Positions 1 through 6,192 of a DNA stretch of 27,318 nucleotides are shown piece after piece (the stretch's first letter is position 1; each line of letters starts with the position of its first letter). A model generated the notes under the pieces. The model saw only the letters and a program-made list of their open reading frames with translations, searched no databases and was not told the DNA's origin. This DNA comes from a virus. The stretch covers positions 1-27,318 of IMG/VR virus record IMGVR_UViG_3300046777_002115. One strand, given 5' to 3'. The translations under genes and the position numbers were made by a program.

Positions 1-2
1 AT

Positions 3-35
3 CAAAGATAATATATTTATTTTGATATATGCAAA
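3..35 (-). promoter_or_regulatory. Predicted Bacteroidetes-type promoter reading off the left edge
   Basis: On the minus strand TTTG (positions 35-32) is followed after 21 bp by TATCTTTG (10-3). This matches the Bacteroidetes primary sigma promoter (-33 TTTG, -7 TAnnTTTG) in both boxes and in spacing. It lies just beyond the terminator of the lysis genes, so it would start a new transcript for genes outside the window. An inverted repeat overlaps the -33 box. The match is seen directly; activity is inferred. Confidence 0.65.
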
Positions 36-55
36 CAATTATAAACAAATTGTTT
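33..55. repeat. Inverted repeat overlapping the -33 box (possible operator)
   Basis: AAACAATT (33-40) and AATTGTTT (48-55) form a perfect 8-bp inverted repeat with a 7-bp spacer. It covers most of the -33 box of the promoter at 3-35, a position where a bound repressor would block RNA polymerase. It could also be a chance A/T palindrome. No regulator for it is identified. Confidence 0.35.
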
Positions 56-142
56 AAAATTTATTGAAATTTAGAATAAGTCTAAATAAGAAAGCCCCAG
101 ATTTCTCCAGGGCTCTCCATCATATATGGAACGATTTGCTAA
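56..142. other. Short intergenic region at left end
   Basis: Apart from the terminator, this A/T-rich stretch holds no ORF of note. It separates the end of the late/lysis transcription unit from the promoter that reads out of the window. Confidence 0.6.
84..114 (-). terminator. Intrinsic terminator after the lysis region
   Basis: Minus-strand hairpin at 114-93 with about 9 base pairs (two G-T wobbles) closed by a GAAA tetraloop, followed by the T-rich run TTCTTATTT. It lies 29 bp past the stop codon of the last gene of the long minus-strand block and just before the next promoter, which fits a transcription unit boundary. Confidence 0.75.
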
Positions 143-421
143 TTAAAGCCTCTTTCTAAATATCCACTTGACTATCTTGCCAAGTAGATTGCTCTGATCA
201 TTGACATCAACCTTGACATCACCTTTTGTGACCTCAACATCAACCTTCTCAGAATCTATTTTAAGGCTGTTGTTGCCCTTTTCTCTGTGTATATCAACAT
301 CAACCTTTGGTGTGTCAATTTTAATGTCTGTCTTGCCATCTTTTCGCGTCACTTTTACATCAACTTTCTTGGTATCAACATTGATGTTCAAGTTCTTTTT
401 TGGCCTACCTGGTTTTTTCAT
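143..421 (-). CDS. AT-hook-like repeat protein of unknown function
   Basis: The 92-aa product is highly charged. Residues 2-9 contain a Pro-Gly-Arg-Pro-Lys-Lys core like an AT-hook, a DNA minor-groove binding motif. Residues about 12-72 are an imperfect tandem repeat of roughly 18-20 residues in which K-V-D-V or similar alternates with charged links (KVDVKVT, KVDVDIH, KVDVEVT, DVKVDV), as expected for repeated beta strands. The C-terminal 15 residues are basic and amphipathic (WIFRKR). It is the last gene before the terminator, three bases after the endolysin stop. Possible roles are DNA compaction or membrane/envelope association; I do not recognise a family. The Val/Asp alternation could also be a simple low-complexity expansion. 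Confidence 0.7.
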   Translation of the reverse strand: MKKPGRPKKNLNINVDTKKVDVKVTRKDGKTDIKIDTPKVDVDIHREKGNNSLKIDSEKVDVEVTKGDVKVDVNDQSNLLGKIVKWIFRKRL

Positions 422-424
422 ATC

Positions 425-892
425 TTATGCTTTAATTTCAAAATGCATCCAGTCGAAATTTCTCTCAACTCCAAGGCTGATGAATCCATGCTTGTAAAAA
501 ATGTCAATCATTGGCTGATATTCTGGCCTTGCAAAGCGAGCTGTTGCTCTTGTTTCTTTCAATGTATTGCGAGCTGGATCAAGATCAATGGCAATTCCCC
601 AAGAATGTTTGCTCCATGCAGATCCTCCTCTCATCTTTCTGAAATTGAAACACCCTCCAAAGAGATCAATCCCAAGCTCCTTGATGCGAGGCAATCCATA
701 AACCTCAAGCAATTCCTTGAATACTTTGTCAAACTTATCAGCAACCAATTTATGACATCTCAATTTTGATACTGTTGTATCTGTATCCCATGCTAATCTC
801 ATTGGATATGGCAATGCCAAAGTCACAAGATATCCAGCTCCTGTCTCATTAGGTTTACCGTACTTTTTTATTGCCTGTGCTGTTGTTAACAT
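425..892 (-). CDS. Endolysin, M15-family (VanY/CwlK-like) peptidase
   Basis: This 155-aa protein matches zinc-dependent M15 peptidases such as L-alanyl-D-glutamate and D-Ala-D-Ala carboxypeptidase endolysins, which cut peptidoglycan stem peptides. The motif [12 protein letters not shown] at about 95-105 supplies zinc ligands His96 and Asp103, and DWMHFE near the C-terminus supplies the third ligand His150. There is no signal peptide or cell-wall-binding domain, so it would need a holin or other membrane partner. The start codon overlaps the stop of the upstream membrane protein gene by one base (TAATG). Two small membrane protein genes directly upstream complete a lysis cassette. Length is normal for a single-domain M15 endolysin. 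Confidence 0.9.
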   Translation of the reverse strand: MLTTAQAIKKYGKPNETGAGYLVTLALPYPMRLAWDTDTTVSKLRCHKLVADKFDKVFKELLEVYGLPRIKELGIDLFGGCFNFRKMRGGSAWSKHSWGIAIDLDPARNTLKETRATARFARPEYQPMIDIFYKHGFISLGVERNFDWMHFEIKA

Positions 893-1098
893 TATTTACG
901 TTTTCTTTTTGCTAATTTACTCTTTTTTATTGAATCAACAAGGGCCTCATTCTCATGCTTGAGATCCTCAAGATATTTCTCTGATTCAATTGTGATCTTG
1001 TCCTTTGGCTTCTTTTTATATTTGTCCTCTGGGATCATGGTGAATACCAAGCCACCAGCACCAAGCAATGTTGCAAATATTAAAATTTTACTTTCCAT
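892..1098 (-). CDS. Small membrane protein of the lysis cassette
   Basis: A product of about 68 aa starting at the ATG at 1098, which overlaps the upstream stop by 11 nt; an upstream ATG at 1116 is also in frame. One hydrophobic segment lies at residues about 4-21 ([18 protein letters not shown]). A charged, probably helical region follows, with a very basic end (LAKRKRK). Its place next to the M15 endolysin suggests a holin-like or spanin-like role, but there is no lipobox Cys and only one membrane span. The function is inferred from position. Confidence 0.7.
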   Translation of the reverse strand: MESKILIFATLLGAGGLVFTMIPEDKYKKKPKDKITIESEKYLEDLKHENEALVDSIKKSKLAKRKRK

Positions 1099-1345
1099 CT
1101 TTTTTGAGTTTATCATTTAGTTGTTGTTGAAACAGAATTTCTTGCATCAATTTCTTGTCTGCCTTCCTTTCATCATCACAATCCTGTATCCTCAACTCCT
1201 GATTATGCAGCTCATCATCCTTTGCTTTTATGAGCAATCTTGTGCTCCATCCAAGGGCCATCAATACCAATAGCATGATCACTGCCAATGGTGTCTTGAT
1301 GAATTGCTTGGTGTCATTTGTTATTTTATCCCAATTGAATGCCAT
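1088..1345 (-). CDS. Membrane-anchored coiled-coil protein (possible i-spanin or holin)
   Basis: An 85-aa protein from the ATG at 1345, whose A is the last base of the preceding stop (TGATG); the codon before it is TTG and could be read as an alternative start. Residues about 18-35 form one transmembrane helix. The rest is charged with heptad-like character (ELRIQDCDDER, LMQEILFQQQLND). A short N-terminus, one span and a coiled coil is the layout of Rz-type inner-membrane spanins, and also of some type III holins. It overlaps the next membrane protein gene by 11 nt and lies two genes before the endolysin. Confidence 0.72.
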   Translation of the reverse strand: MAFNWDKITNDTKQFIKTPLAVIMLLVLMALGWSTRLLIKAKDDELHNQELRIQDCDDERKADKKLMQEILFQQQLNDKLKKDGK

Positions 1346-1884
1346 CAATATGTTTTATTAAGTGTAAATATATCAGAATAAATTGAATCACTTGCACTGG
1401 CTGTGCCCCATTCAGCTGTGACATTCAATGTGTTGCTCACTGTGGTATCAAAATCAGTGTTATTAATCAACAAAAAGTTGCTACCTTCAAAGGCTGTCCC
1501 AGCATTTTTAACATATGAGAATATCCCTCCTGATGCAATGGATGCCACACCAGCTCCTCCAATGGCTCTGATGGTGAAATACACATTGATTTCCCAGTGT
1601 TTGTTGGTTGATGTTGCCAATGATATCACTCCAGTATCTGCCAAGACAACAGATCCTGTTTTGATTCTCAGTCTCACTGTTGCTGATGAGTTGCAAGATA
1701 TGTGTCCAATCAGCTTGGCATGGAATGAATCACCAACCTCAAAGCCATCAGCTGGTATTGACAGAGATCCCACTCCAGATCCAATCAATGTTGTTTCTGT
1801 TGTTGTATTTGTTATGGCTGTACTGCTTGCTGTCTGAGCAAAGAGCCCATTGATTGCTGTAACATTTATTGTTGTTGTTGCCAT
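1345..1884 (-). CDS. Beta-rich virion protein, probably fibre-, spike- or decoration-like
   Basis: The 179-aa product is rich in Thr, Ser, Ala, Gly and Asn and has alternating hydrophobic residues throughout, typical of all-beta phage surface proteins (LIGSGVGSLSIPADGF, TVRLRIKTGSVVLADTGVISL). It resembles the jelly-roll C-terminal parts of phage fibres or trimeric knobs, but no catalytic motif or repeat is visible. Its start shares one base with the stop of the preceding completion protein (TAATG). It is the last structural gene before the lysis genes, a common place for a receptor-binding or decoration protein. Function is inferred only. Confidence 0.75.
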   Translation of the reverse strand: MATTTINVTAINGLFAQTASSTAITNTTTETTLIGSGVGSLSIPADGFEVGDSFHAKLIGHISCNSSATVRLRIKTGSVVLADTGVISLATSTNKHWEINVYFTIRAIGGAGVASIASGGIFSYVKNAGTAFEGSNFLLINNTDFDTTVSNTLNVTAEWGTASASDSIYSDIFTLNKTY

Positions 1885-2468
1885 TATAAGTTGATATTAA
1901 TTGTATTATTGGTTGTTGTTGACTGTGTGAATGTATTCTCAAGTACACCATTCACATACACCTGGTATGTTGTTGTCAGATCGCCACAATTATCAGCTGG
2001 AGCTCCTCCATTCTCAAAGTCATACTGATCATATGGTATTCCACACCAGTTGCCATCATCAAAGATGCTTGCATTCACAACCATGGTCCATCCAGCTGTC
2101 ACATCAGGACCTCTATTGATGAATGGTTGTGTCTGGATATCTCCATTCACATCCATGAAATCTGTCCATCTGTCTTGCTGGAATGTTAATCTCAAGTCAT
2201 TGCAGATGCTCAAGCAATCTGAATGTATCTCATTGATCTGCCTGTACTCCTGGAGATCATACTTGTCACATATGGTGATGATCATGCTCACATTGACTGA
2301 TCTTGATGACATGGAGCCAGGTTGCAAGGTCACAACCATCAATGGATATTCCACAGCATCTCTGGTCACAGCATCAAGGAAATCTCCTTGAAAGAATTCA
2401 TTTATTTGCCTGTGCTCTGTTGCTATTATTTCCAGCTCTCTCATGAGCTGGTTTAATGTTTTTTCCAT
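1884..2468 (-). CDS. Putative tail completion/terminator-like protein
   Basis: A 194-aa protein with an N-terminal helix, then a mixed alpha/beta part containing PLMVVTLQPGSM and MIITICDKYD (about 42-72) and a helical segment with LSICNDLR. This layout (helix, strands, then a DKYD-type turn) is seen in tail terminator and completion proteins that sit between connector genes and tail genes. The C-terminal third (about 145-194) is Thr/Asn-rich and beta-like, possibly a decoration extension. It lies downstream of the head-tail connector gene. I consider the neck assignment moderately supported. A short ORF (2398-2526) overlaps its first 71 nt in another frame. Confidence 0.65.
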   Translation of the reverse strand: MEKTLNQLMRELEIIATEHRQINEFFQGDFLDAVTRDAVEYPLMVVTLQPGSMSSRSVNVSMIITICDKYDLQEYRQINEIHSDCLSICNDLRLTFQQDRWTDFMDVNGDIQTQPFINRGPDVTAGWTMVVNASIFDDGNWCGIPYDQYDFENGGAPADNCGDLTTTYQVYVNGVLENTFTQSTTTNNTININL

Positions 2469-2526
2469 TCTCCAGATATTTCTTTAATTTCTCAATGTTT
2501 TTCTTGCTGATTCTGATGTCTTTCAT
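2398..2526 (-). CDS. Possible overlooked short gene, 42 aa
   Basis: An ATG at 2526 overlaps the stop of the connector gene as ATGA, the same 4-nt coupling used by neighbouring genes. The ORF encodes 42 residues beginning MKDIRISKKNIEKLKKYLE, a plausible amphipathic helix, and ends inside the 194-aa gene after a 71-nt overlap. It fills the otherwise unexplained gap 2469-2522. The second half may be constrained only by the overlapping gene. No family recognised. Confidence 0.42.
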   Translation of the reverse strand: MKDIRISKKNIEKLKKYLENGKNIKPAHERAGNNSNRAQANK

Positions 2527-3047
2527 ATCTGCCAGTTGATTGGTTTGTATCCAGATCTGTCTTTCTTGACATTCTCATTGCAAGTAAGGTCCTCACATCC
2601 TTCAATGTACTCAGGATATTTCACTCCTTGATCATCCATCAGATATCCAATCAATCTCTCCTTGTAAAAAAATGCATCCTTTCTCAGCTGATCTCTGAAT
2701 GCTGTTTGTTCACTGTCTGAATTTGGCTGGAGATTCTCATCTTGCACTCGGCCAACAGCTTTATTGGTCAACTTCTCATTGAGCAACAAGGCACATCTGT
2801 AATCAACAAAGGCCACAAGGCATGGCACAACATAGTCATTCATCAGATCCAAGTAATCTTGTGTCCAGGTTGATGTCTCAACTCTGTTCAATAGGGCCTT
2901 GTATAATGGTGTTCCTAATGCTGGTTGCACATGCATGTCTTGGCTTCTCTTGATGGCAACTGCCAGGAGCTTTGTATCTGTATTGTTGTGAATCAATCCA
3001 AGTTTCTTGAGATTCTCAACTGATAATAAATAGTTCATTGTGCTCAT
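2523..3047 (-). CDS. Head-tail connector protein (DUF6712-like)
   Basis: A 174-aa, mostly helical protein. The start at 3047 is chosen because its ATG overlaps the portal stop as ATGA; an in-frame start at 3077 would overlap the portal gene by 34 nt. The pattern of an early LSVENLKKLG helix, then IKRSQDMHVQPALG, LYKALLNRV and a central run with YVVPCLVAFVDYRC matches the helical connector proteins encoded next to the portal in Bacteroidetes phages (gp6-like adaptor that docks on the portal). The order portal then connector also supports this. No enzymatic motifs. Confidence 0.72.
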   Translation of the reverse strand: MSTMNYLLSVENLKKLGLIHNNTDTKLLAVAIKRSQDMHVQPALGTPLYKALLNRVETSTWTQDYLDLMNDYVVPCLVAFVDYRCALLLNEKLTNKAVGRVQDENLQPNSDSEQTAFRDQLRKDAFFYKERLIGYLMDDQGVKYPEYIEGCEDLTCNENVKKDRSGYKPINWQI

Positions 3048-5026
3048 CTTTGTCTTATTACTAATTGTTGCACCCACTCATGACGACACCAAGGTGTATT
3101 GGCTCCAGTATCTGGATTGTGATACCATCCTCCTCTGTATCTCCAGACATCTCTGTCCACTCTCATTGAGATGGTGTTGATTTCCTCTCTTGTGTACTTT
3201 CTATTCAAGCCAATCAAGCGTTGACAGAAAGCTCTTGATTGAGTCATCACTGGAGGAATGCCAGGGATCTCTCTGTATGTGTACACAACCTCGAATCTTT
3301 CAGCTGGTACCTCAACCTCCTCAATCAATGTTGATCCTGTCTCAGTTATTTCCATCTTGCTCACAAGTTCCCAGTCAGTGAGCCTCTTGAGACTCTTGGC
3401 AACCTCCTCAACAGTTGTATTCAATGCCTGTGATATTGCAACTCCATCCTCACCTTTCTGAATCAAGGAAAGAACATTCTTGTCAATATCTTTGAGGCCA
3501 ACTTTTATCTCTCCAATGGTTGCAAAAATCTGCTCTTGCTTGCTGAACACTTCCTCTGATGGTGTATTCCACACAATAGGATAGGATGCAAGCACTTTGA
3601 ACTCATGGGATGGTGTACCATATTGAGCAAAGTATCCAATCTCATCATCTGAGAATGACTCCTGATGCTTGCATGATGACATCTGTTGAGCTCCTGATGG
3701 TTGCAATCCCACAATTCTCCTGGCTTGTGCCTCATCAATTGTTGGGAATGATGCAAGCACAATGCTCAATGCACTCTCTGATGTTAACAATCCTTCTTTT
3801 ATCTTGGCAACTACATCAATCAATGATGCAATCTGTGCTCCATTTAGAGCTGACTTGGCAACATCCACTTGTGTCTCATTTGATGGTATATCTCCAGCTG
3901 TTGATGGTGCCTCAACAACAGGTTGCTCTGCTCCAATTGGAGACACATCCTTGAGCTTGACCTTACCAACAAAGCCAGAAAGCTCTGCCATGTAGTTGAT
4001 CATCCACTCAAGTCTCTTTTGCCTTGACTCAACATAAGTCTTTTTAAATATCTCATAAAGATCTCCAGTCTCAGCTGCATTGAATGAGCCATCTGGAGCA
4101 ACTCCAAACAATGATGGAGCAACAACTGAATGAGCAACCAAGATATTCTGTTGCACACTGTTCTCAGTTGTCTCATATCTCTTGTCAAGATCATTGCCAT
4201 TCAAGCTCTGTACAATGGGAGCCTTGTCCTTTGTATCACTGAATGTGATGACAATCTCTCCAGCATCCTCAACAGATTGACTTCGGCCTTTCACTTGTGC
4301 CTTTATATTCTCTGCCTCCTCCTGTGTCTCTGGATAGCCATCAGTGAATGAGATCATTGTACCTCCTTTGAATGAGTTTGCAATCTCATGCATGTGGAAT
4401 CTTGAGATATCAACATCAGTTTGTATGGCTGTGATCCCACCATAATATGGAGGCTTTGGATAAATTCCTTTTTCTTTCTTTGTTTTCTTGACAGGATCTT
4501 TGTAGTATATTATGAACTTGCCTGTCTTATTGGTCATATCAAGGGCTGGAATGGATCTCAGATTCGTTTTCTCAGCACTTTGTTGCATTGCTGTCCAATC
4601 ATCACTGATATAGTACATTCTCTCACTCTCATCAACTCTGATTGAGTCAAGGTCCACATGTTCCCATACGGCCACTCTTGATCCATCTCTATTCCATGTA
4701 CCTATTGCACAGAATCCTCCAAACATTTCATAATCATGAGCCAGCATCTCTGCAATCTCATTCATATCAAACTCTGCATATTTATTCTCAATGAATGGTT
4801 GCATATTACCAGAGACAACCTCAAGGCCTCCTCCAGCAATATAGTATGTTTTGTTCTTGATAATACCTTGATGCCATGCAGATCCATTGTATAGATCAAT
4901 CAAAAAATAAGGATAGTCATTCTTTTTACCCCATTTAATGAATCCAAGCATCCTATCTTTCTCCTCATCAGGCTTGATATAGTCCTTTTTAAATGTGAGG
5001 CTTGTCATTTTTACTGAATCACTCAT
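3044..5026 (-). CDS. Portal protein with C-terminal winged-helix-like and Cys/His domains
   Basis: At 660 aa this is longer than a typical 400-500 aa portal. Residues 1 to about 360 look like a portal core: the early KKNDYPYFLIDLYNGSAWH stretch, then YIAGGG, NGNDLDKRYETTE, and SVVAPSLFGVAPDG (about 305-318), which is conserved in Bacteroidetes phage portals. After a variable linker, a segment with GVAISQALNTTVEEVAKSLKRL (about 540-562) looks like a winged helix-turn-helix. The last 75 residues carry SRAFCQRL, YTREEINTIS, YRGGWYHNPDTG and TPWCRHEW, a Cys/His/Trp-rich module resembling C-termini of head-morphogenesis proteins. It overlaps the upstream gene by 8 nt. Portal assignment is firm; roles of the added domains are unknown. 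Confidence 0.85.
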   Translation of the reverse strand: MSDSVKMTSLTFKKDYIKPDEEKDRMLGFIKWGKKNDYPYFLIDLYNGSAWHQGIIKNKTYYIAGGGLEVVSGNMQPFIENKYAEFDMNEIAEMLAHDYEMFGGFCAIGTWNRDGSRVAVWEHVDLDSIRVDESERMYYISDDWTAMQQSAEKTNLRSIPALDMTNKTGKFIIYYKDPVKKTKKEKGIYPKPPYYGGITAIQTDVDISRFHMHEIANSFKGGTMISFTDGYPETQEEAENIKAQVKGRSQSVEDAGEIVITFSDTKDKAPIVQSLNGNDLDKRYETTENSVQQNILVAHSVVAPSLFGVAPDGSFNAAETGDLYEIFKKTYVESRQKRLEWMINYMAELSGFVGKVKLKDVSPIGAEQPVVEAPSTAGDIPSNETQVDVAKSALNGAQIASLIDVVAKIKEGLLTSESALSIVLASFPTIDEAQARRIVGLQPSGAQQMSSCKHQESFSDDEIGYFAQYGTPSHEFKVLASYPIVWNTPSEEVFSKQEQIFATIGEIKVGLKDIDKNVLSLIQKGEDGVAISQALNTTVEEVAKSLKRLTDWELVSKMEITETGSTLIEEVEVPAERFEVVYTYREIPGIPPVMTQSRAFCQRLIGLNRKYTREEINTISMRVDRDVWRYRGGWYHNPDTGANTPWCRHEWVQQLVIRQR

Positions 5027-5387
5027 ATATGTTGAATGTTATGTTTGTTGAAAATTCTGTACCTGGAGAATCAAGTTGATACACATGAGCTCGGCCCTCC
5101 TCAACAAGTCCATCAGATAACTCTGGATCCAGGTTGCTGGATGATGTTTGCTGATAAACTCTGTATATATAGTATCCATCATATGGAAAGGTAACATCCA
5201 CACCATCCTCAATGGTGAATTCATCATATCTCTCAGTATTTGTTGAGATATTTGGGAGGATGCAATATACCTTCTCAAATGATTGTTGATGTTCAAACTC
5301 AAACAGATAGTAAACTGGAGTCACTGTTGTCAGCTCCGTTACTGTCACTATCATTGTTGATGTTGAATTCCTTTGAATCCTTAGCAT
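5019..5387 (-). CDS. Small beta-rich structural protein, probably neck or head completion
   Basis: The 122-aa product is rich in aromatic and beta-branched residues (YYLFEFEHQQ, FPYDGYYIYRVYQ) and ends in a beta-like tail (TNITFNIYE). It lies between the abundant 176-aa virion protein gene and the portal gene, overlapping the portal by 8 nt and the upstream 78-aa gene by 89 nt. This suggests a virion accessory role. No recognised family motif. An internal ATG 12 codons in (MIVTVTEL) would shorten the overlap to 53 nt and is an alternative start. Confidence 0.68.
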   Translation of the reverse strand: MLRIQRNSTSTMIVTVTELTTVTPVYYLFEFEHQQSFEKVYCILPNISTNTERYDEFTIEDGVDVTFPYDGYYIYRVYQQTSSSNLDPELSDGLVEEGRAHVYQLDSPGTEFSTNITFNIYE

Positions 5388-5535
5388 CTTTTATTAGTTT
5401 TGGTTTTCTCTTTTCAAAGATATCAATAATTCCAGAAGCAAGATATAAATCCTCCTTGCCTCTCTCAATGATCATCCATTTTTTGAACACTGGGCTCCAT
5501 GCCTTTGTGCCAATTAGTTTTGCTTTTATTTCCAT
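5299..5535 (-). CDS. Small basic protein with acidic Ser/Asn/Asp tail, unknown
   Basis: A 78-aa product. Residues 1-50 look folded (AKLIGTKAWSP, KKWMIIERGKEDLYLASG), while residues from about 54 are Asp/Ser/Asn rich and probably disordered (NNDSDSNGADNSDSS). The disordered part is the region that overlaps the next gene by 89 nt, so its composition may be imposed by the other frame. It starts right after a strong terminator hairpin, so its transcription depends on readthrough or on an unseen promoter. Position suggests a virion or head-tail role; I do not recognise it. Confidence 0.6.
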   Translation of the reverse strand: MEIKAKLIGTKAWSPVFKKWMIIERGKEDLYLASGIIDIFEKRKPKLIKDAKDSKEFNINNDSDSNGADNSDSSLLSV

Positions 5536-5549
5536 ACAACTAAGTTATT

Positions 5550-5579
5550 AAAAAAAAGGGAGAGATTGCTCCCTCCCTT
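5550..5579 (-). terminator. Intrinsic terminator, GCAA tetraloop and eight T
   Basis: On the minus strand AAGGGAGGGA pairs with its complement in a 10-bp stem (one G-T wobble) closed by a GCAA loop, followed by eight T. It lies 25 bp past the stop of the 176-aa virion gene. It would reduce transcription of the portal and lysis genes relative to the capsid block. Confidence 0.8.
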
Positions 5580-5603
5580 GACACCTATTTATTAACTCAC
5601 TAA

Positions 5604-6134
5604 TTAAATTGATGGAGATTGTTGTGTCAATAGTGTTGCAACAACAGTTGCATCAACATCTGGCACCTCATCATTTTCCATTCCTGTCAAGACAAGGTCA
5701 TGACCATTACGGTCAGACTTCACTGTTCCTGATCCATATGCTGATCCATCAGCAATCTGCAATCCTTCTCCAAAGCCAAGAGCAACATACTCTCCTGATG
5801 CTTTCTCAACAATACAAACAACCTCATTTTGTGCAAGCAAGTGAATCTCTGATCTCAATTCCTTGGTGTCTGATGCCAAGATCATGGTCAAAGTTTGCGT
5901 ATACCACAATGTGCCGTTGTCTTTGTTTACTTGGATTGGTGCTGTGTAGCTTGACAAGTTGCTTTTTAATTTGTAAACAAACACCTCACCAGTCACTGTC
6001 AATGATGTAACTTCATTGTTAGTGATGGTTGATGCACTTACATTGCCAAGAGGAAAGAGAATGACACTCTTGATTCCTCCTTTTCCATTGGTACATGTTC
6101 TGTCATTGTACCCTGTTGTCATATTACAGCTCAC
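5604..6134 (-). CDS. Abundant virion protein, probable major tail (tube) protein
   Basis: A 176-aa beta-rich protein starting MSCNMTTGYNDRTC, then GGIKSVILFPLG; a CxxxxGY...C...GGIK opening is common in structural proteins of Bacteroidetes phages. The body has strands with TVTGEVFVYKL, LWYTQTLTMIL, EVVCIVEKASGEYVALGFGEG and SDRNGHDLVLTG, fitting the tail-tube fold family. It directly follows the major capsid gene and lies between two GNRA-tetraloop hairpins. It uses CGT for Arg, as the capsid gene does and unlike most of the window, consistent with strong expression. Tail tube is favoured over head decoration but not proven, since the other tail genes lie upstream. Confidence 0.7.
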   Translation of the reverse strand: MSCNMTTGYNDRTCTNGKGGIKSVILFPLGNVSASTITNNEVTSLTVTGEVFVYKLKSNLSSYTAPIQVNKDNGTLWYTQTLTMILASDTKELRSEIHLLAQNEVVCIVEKASGEYVALGFGEGLQIADGSAYGSGTVKSDRNGHDLVLTGMENDEVPDVDATVVATLLTQQSPSI

Positions 6135-6161
6135 TGTTCTAAGTATTAAATGTTATACAAT

Positions 6162-6183
6162 AGGGAGGAGTTGCCCCCTCCCT
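6162..6183 (-). promoter_or_regulatory. GC-rich hairpin without T-tract after the capsid gene
   Basis: On the minus strand AGGGAGGGG pairs with its partner in a 9-bp stem (one G-T) closed by a GCAA tetraloop, 9 bp after the capsid stop codon. It is followed by ATTGTATAAC, not a T-tract, so it is a weak terminator at best. A role as mRNA 3' stabiliser or partial attenuator is likely. Its sequence closely resembles the terminator at 5550-5579. Confidence 0.6.
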
Positions 6184-6192
6184 TATTTATTT

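Noticed and set aside
287-769. 160-codon plus-strand ORF opposite the repeat protein and endolysin
   Set aside because: It crosses two well-supported minus-strand genes and has no recognisable domain; it is a shadow of the M15 gene.
1403-1837. 144-codon plus-strand ORF
   Set aside because: Antisense to the beta-rich virion gene, whose Thr/Ala/Ser codons lack stops on the other strand.
5415-5422. TATCTTTG box on the minus strand
   Set aside because: It lies inside the 78-aa gene (codons for Ile-Phe-Glu) with no good -33 box and no gene start nearby.
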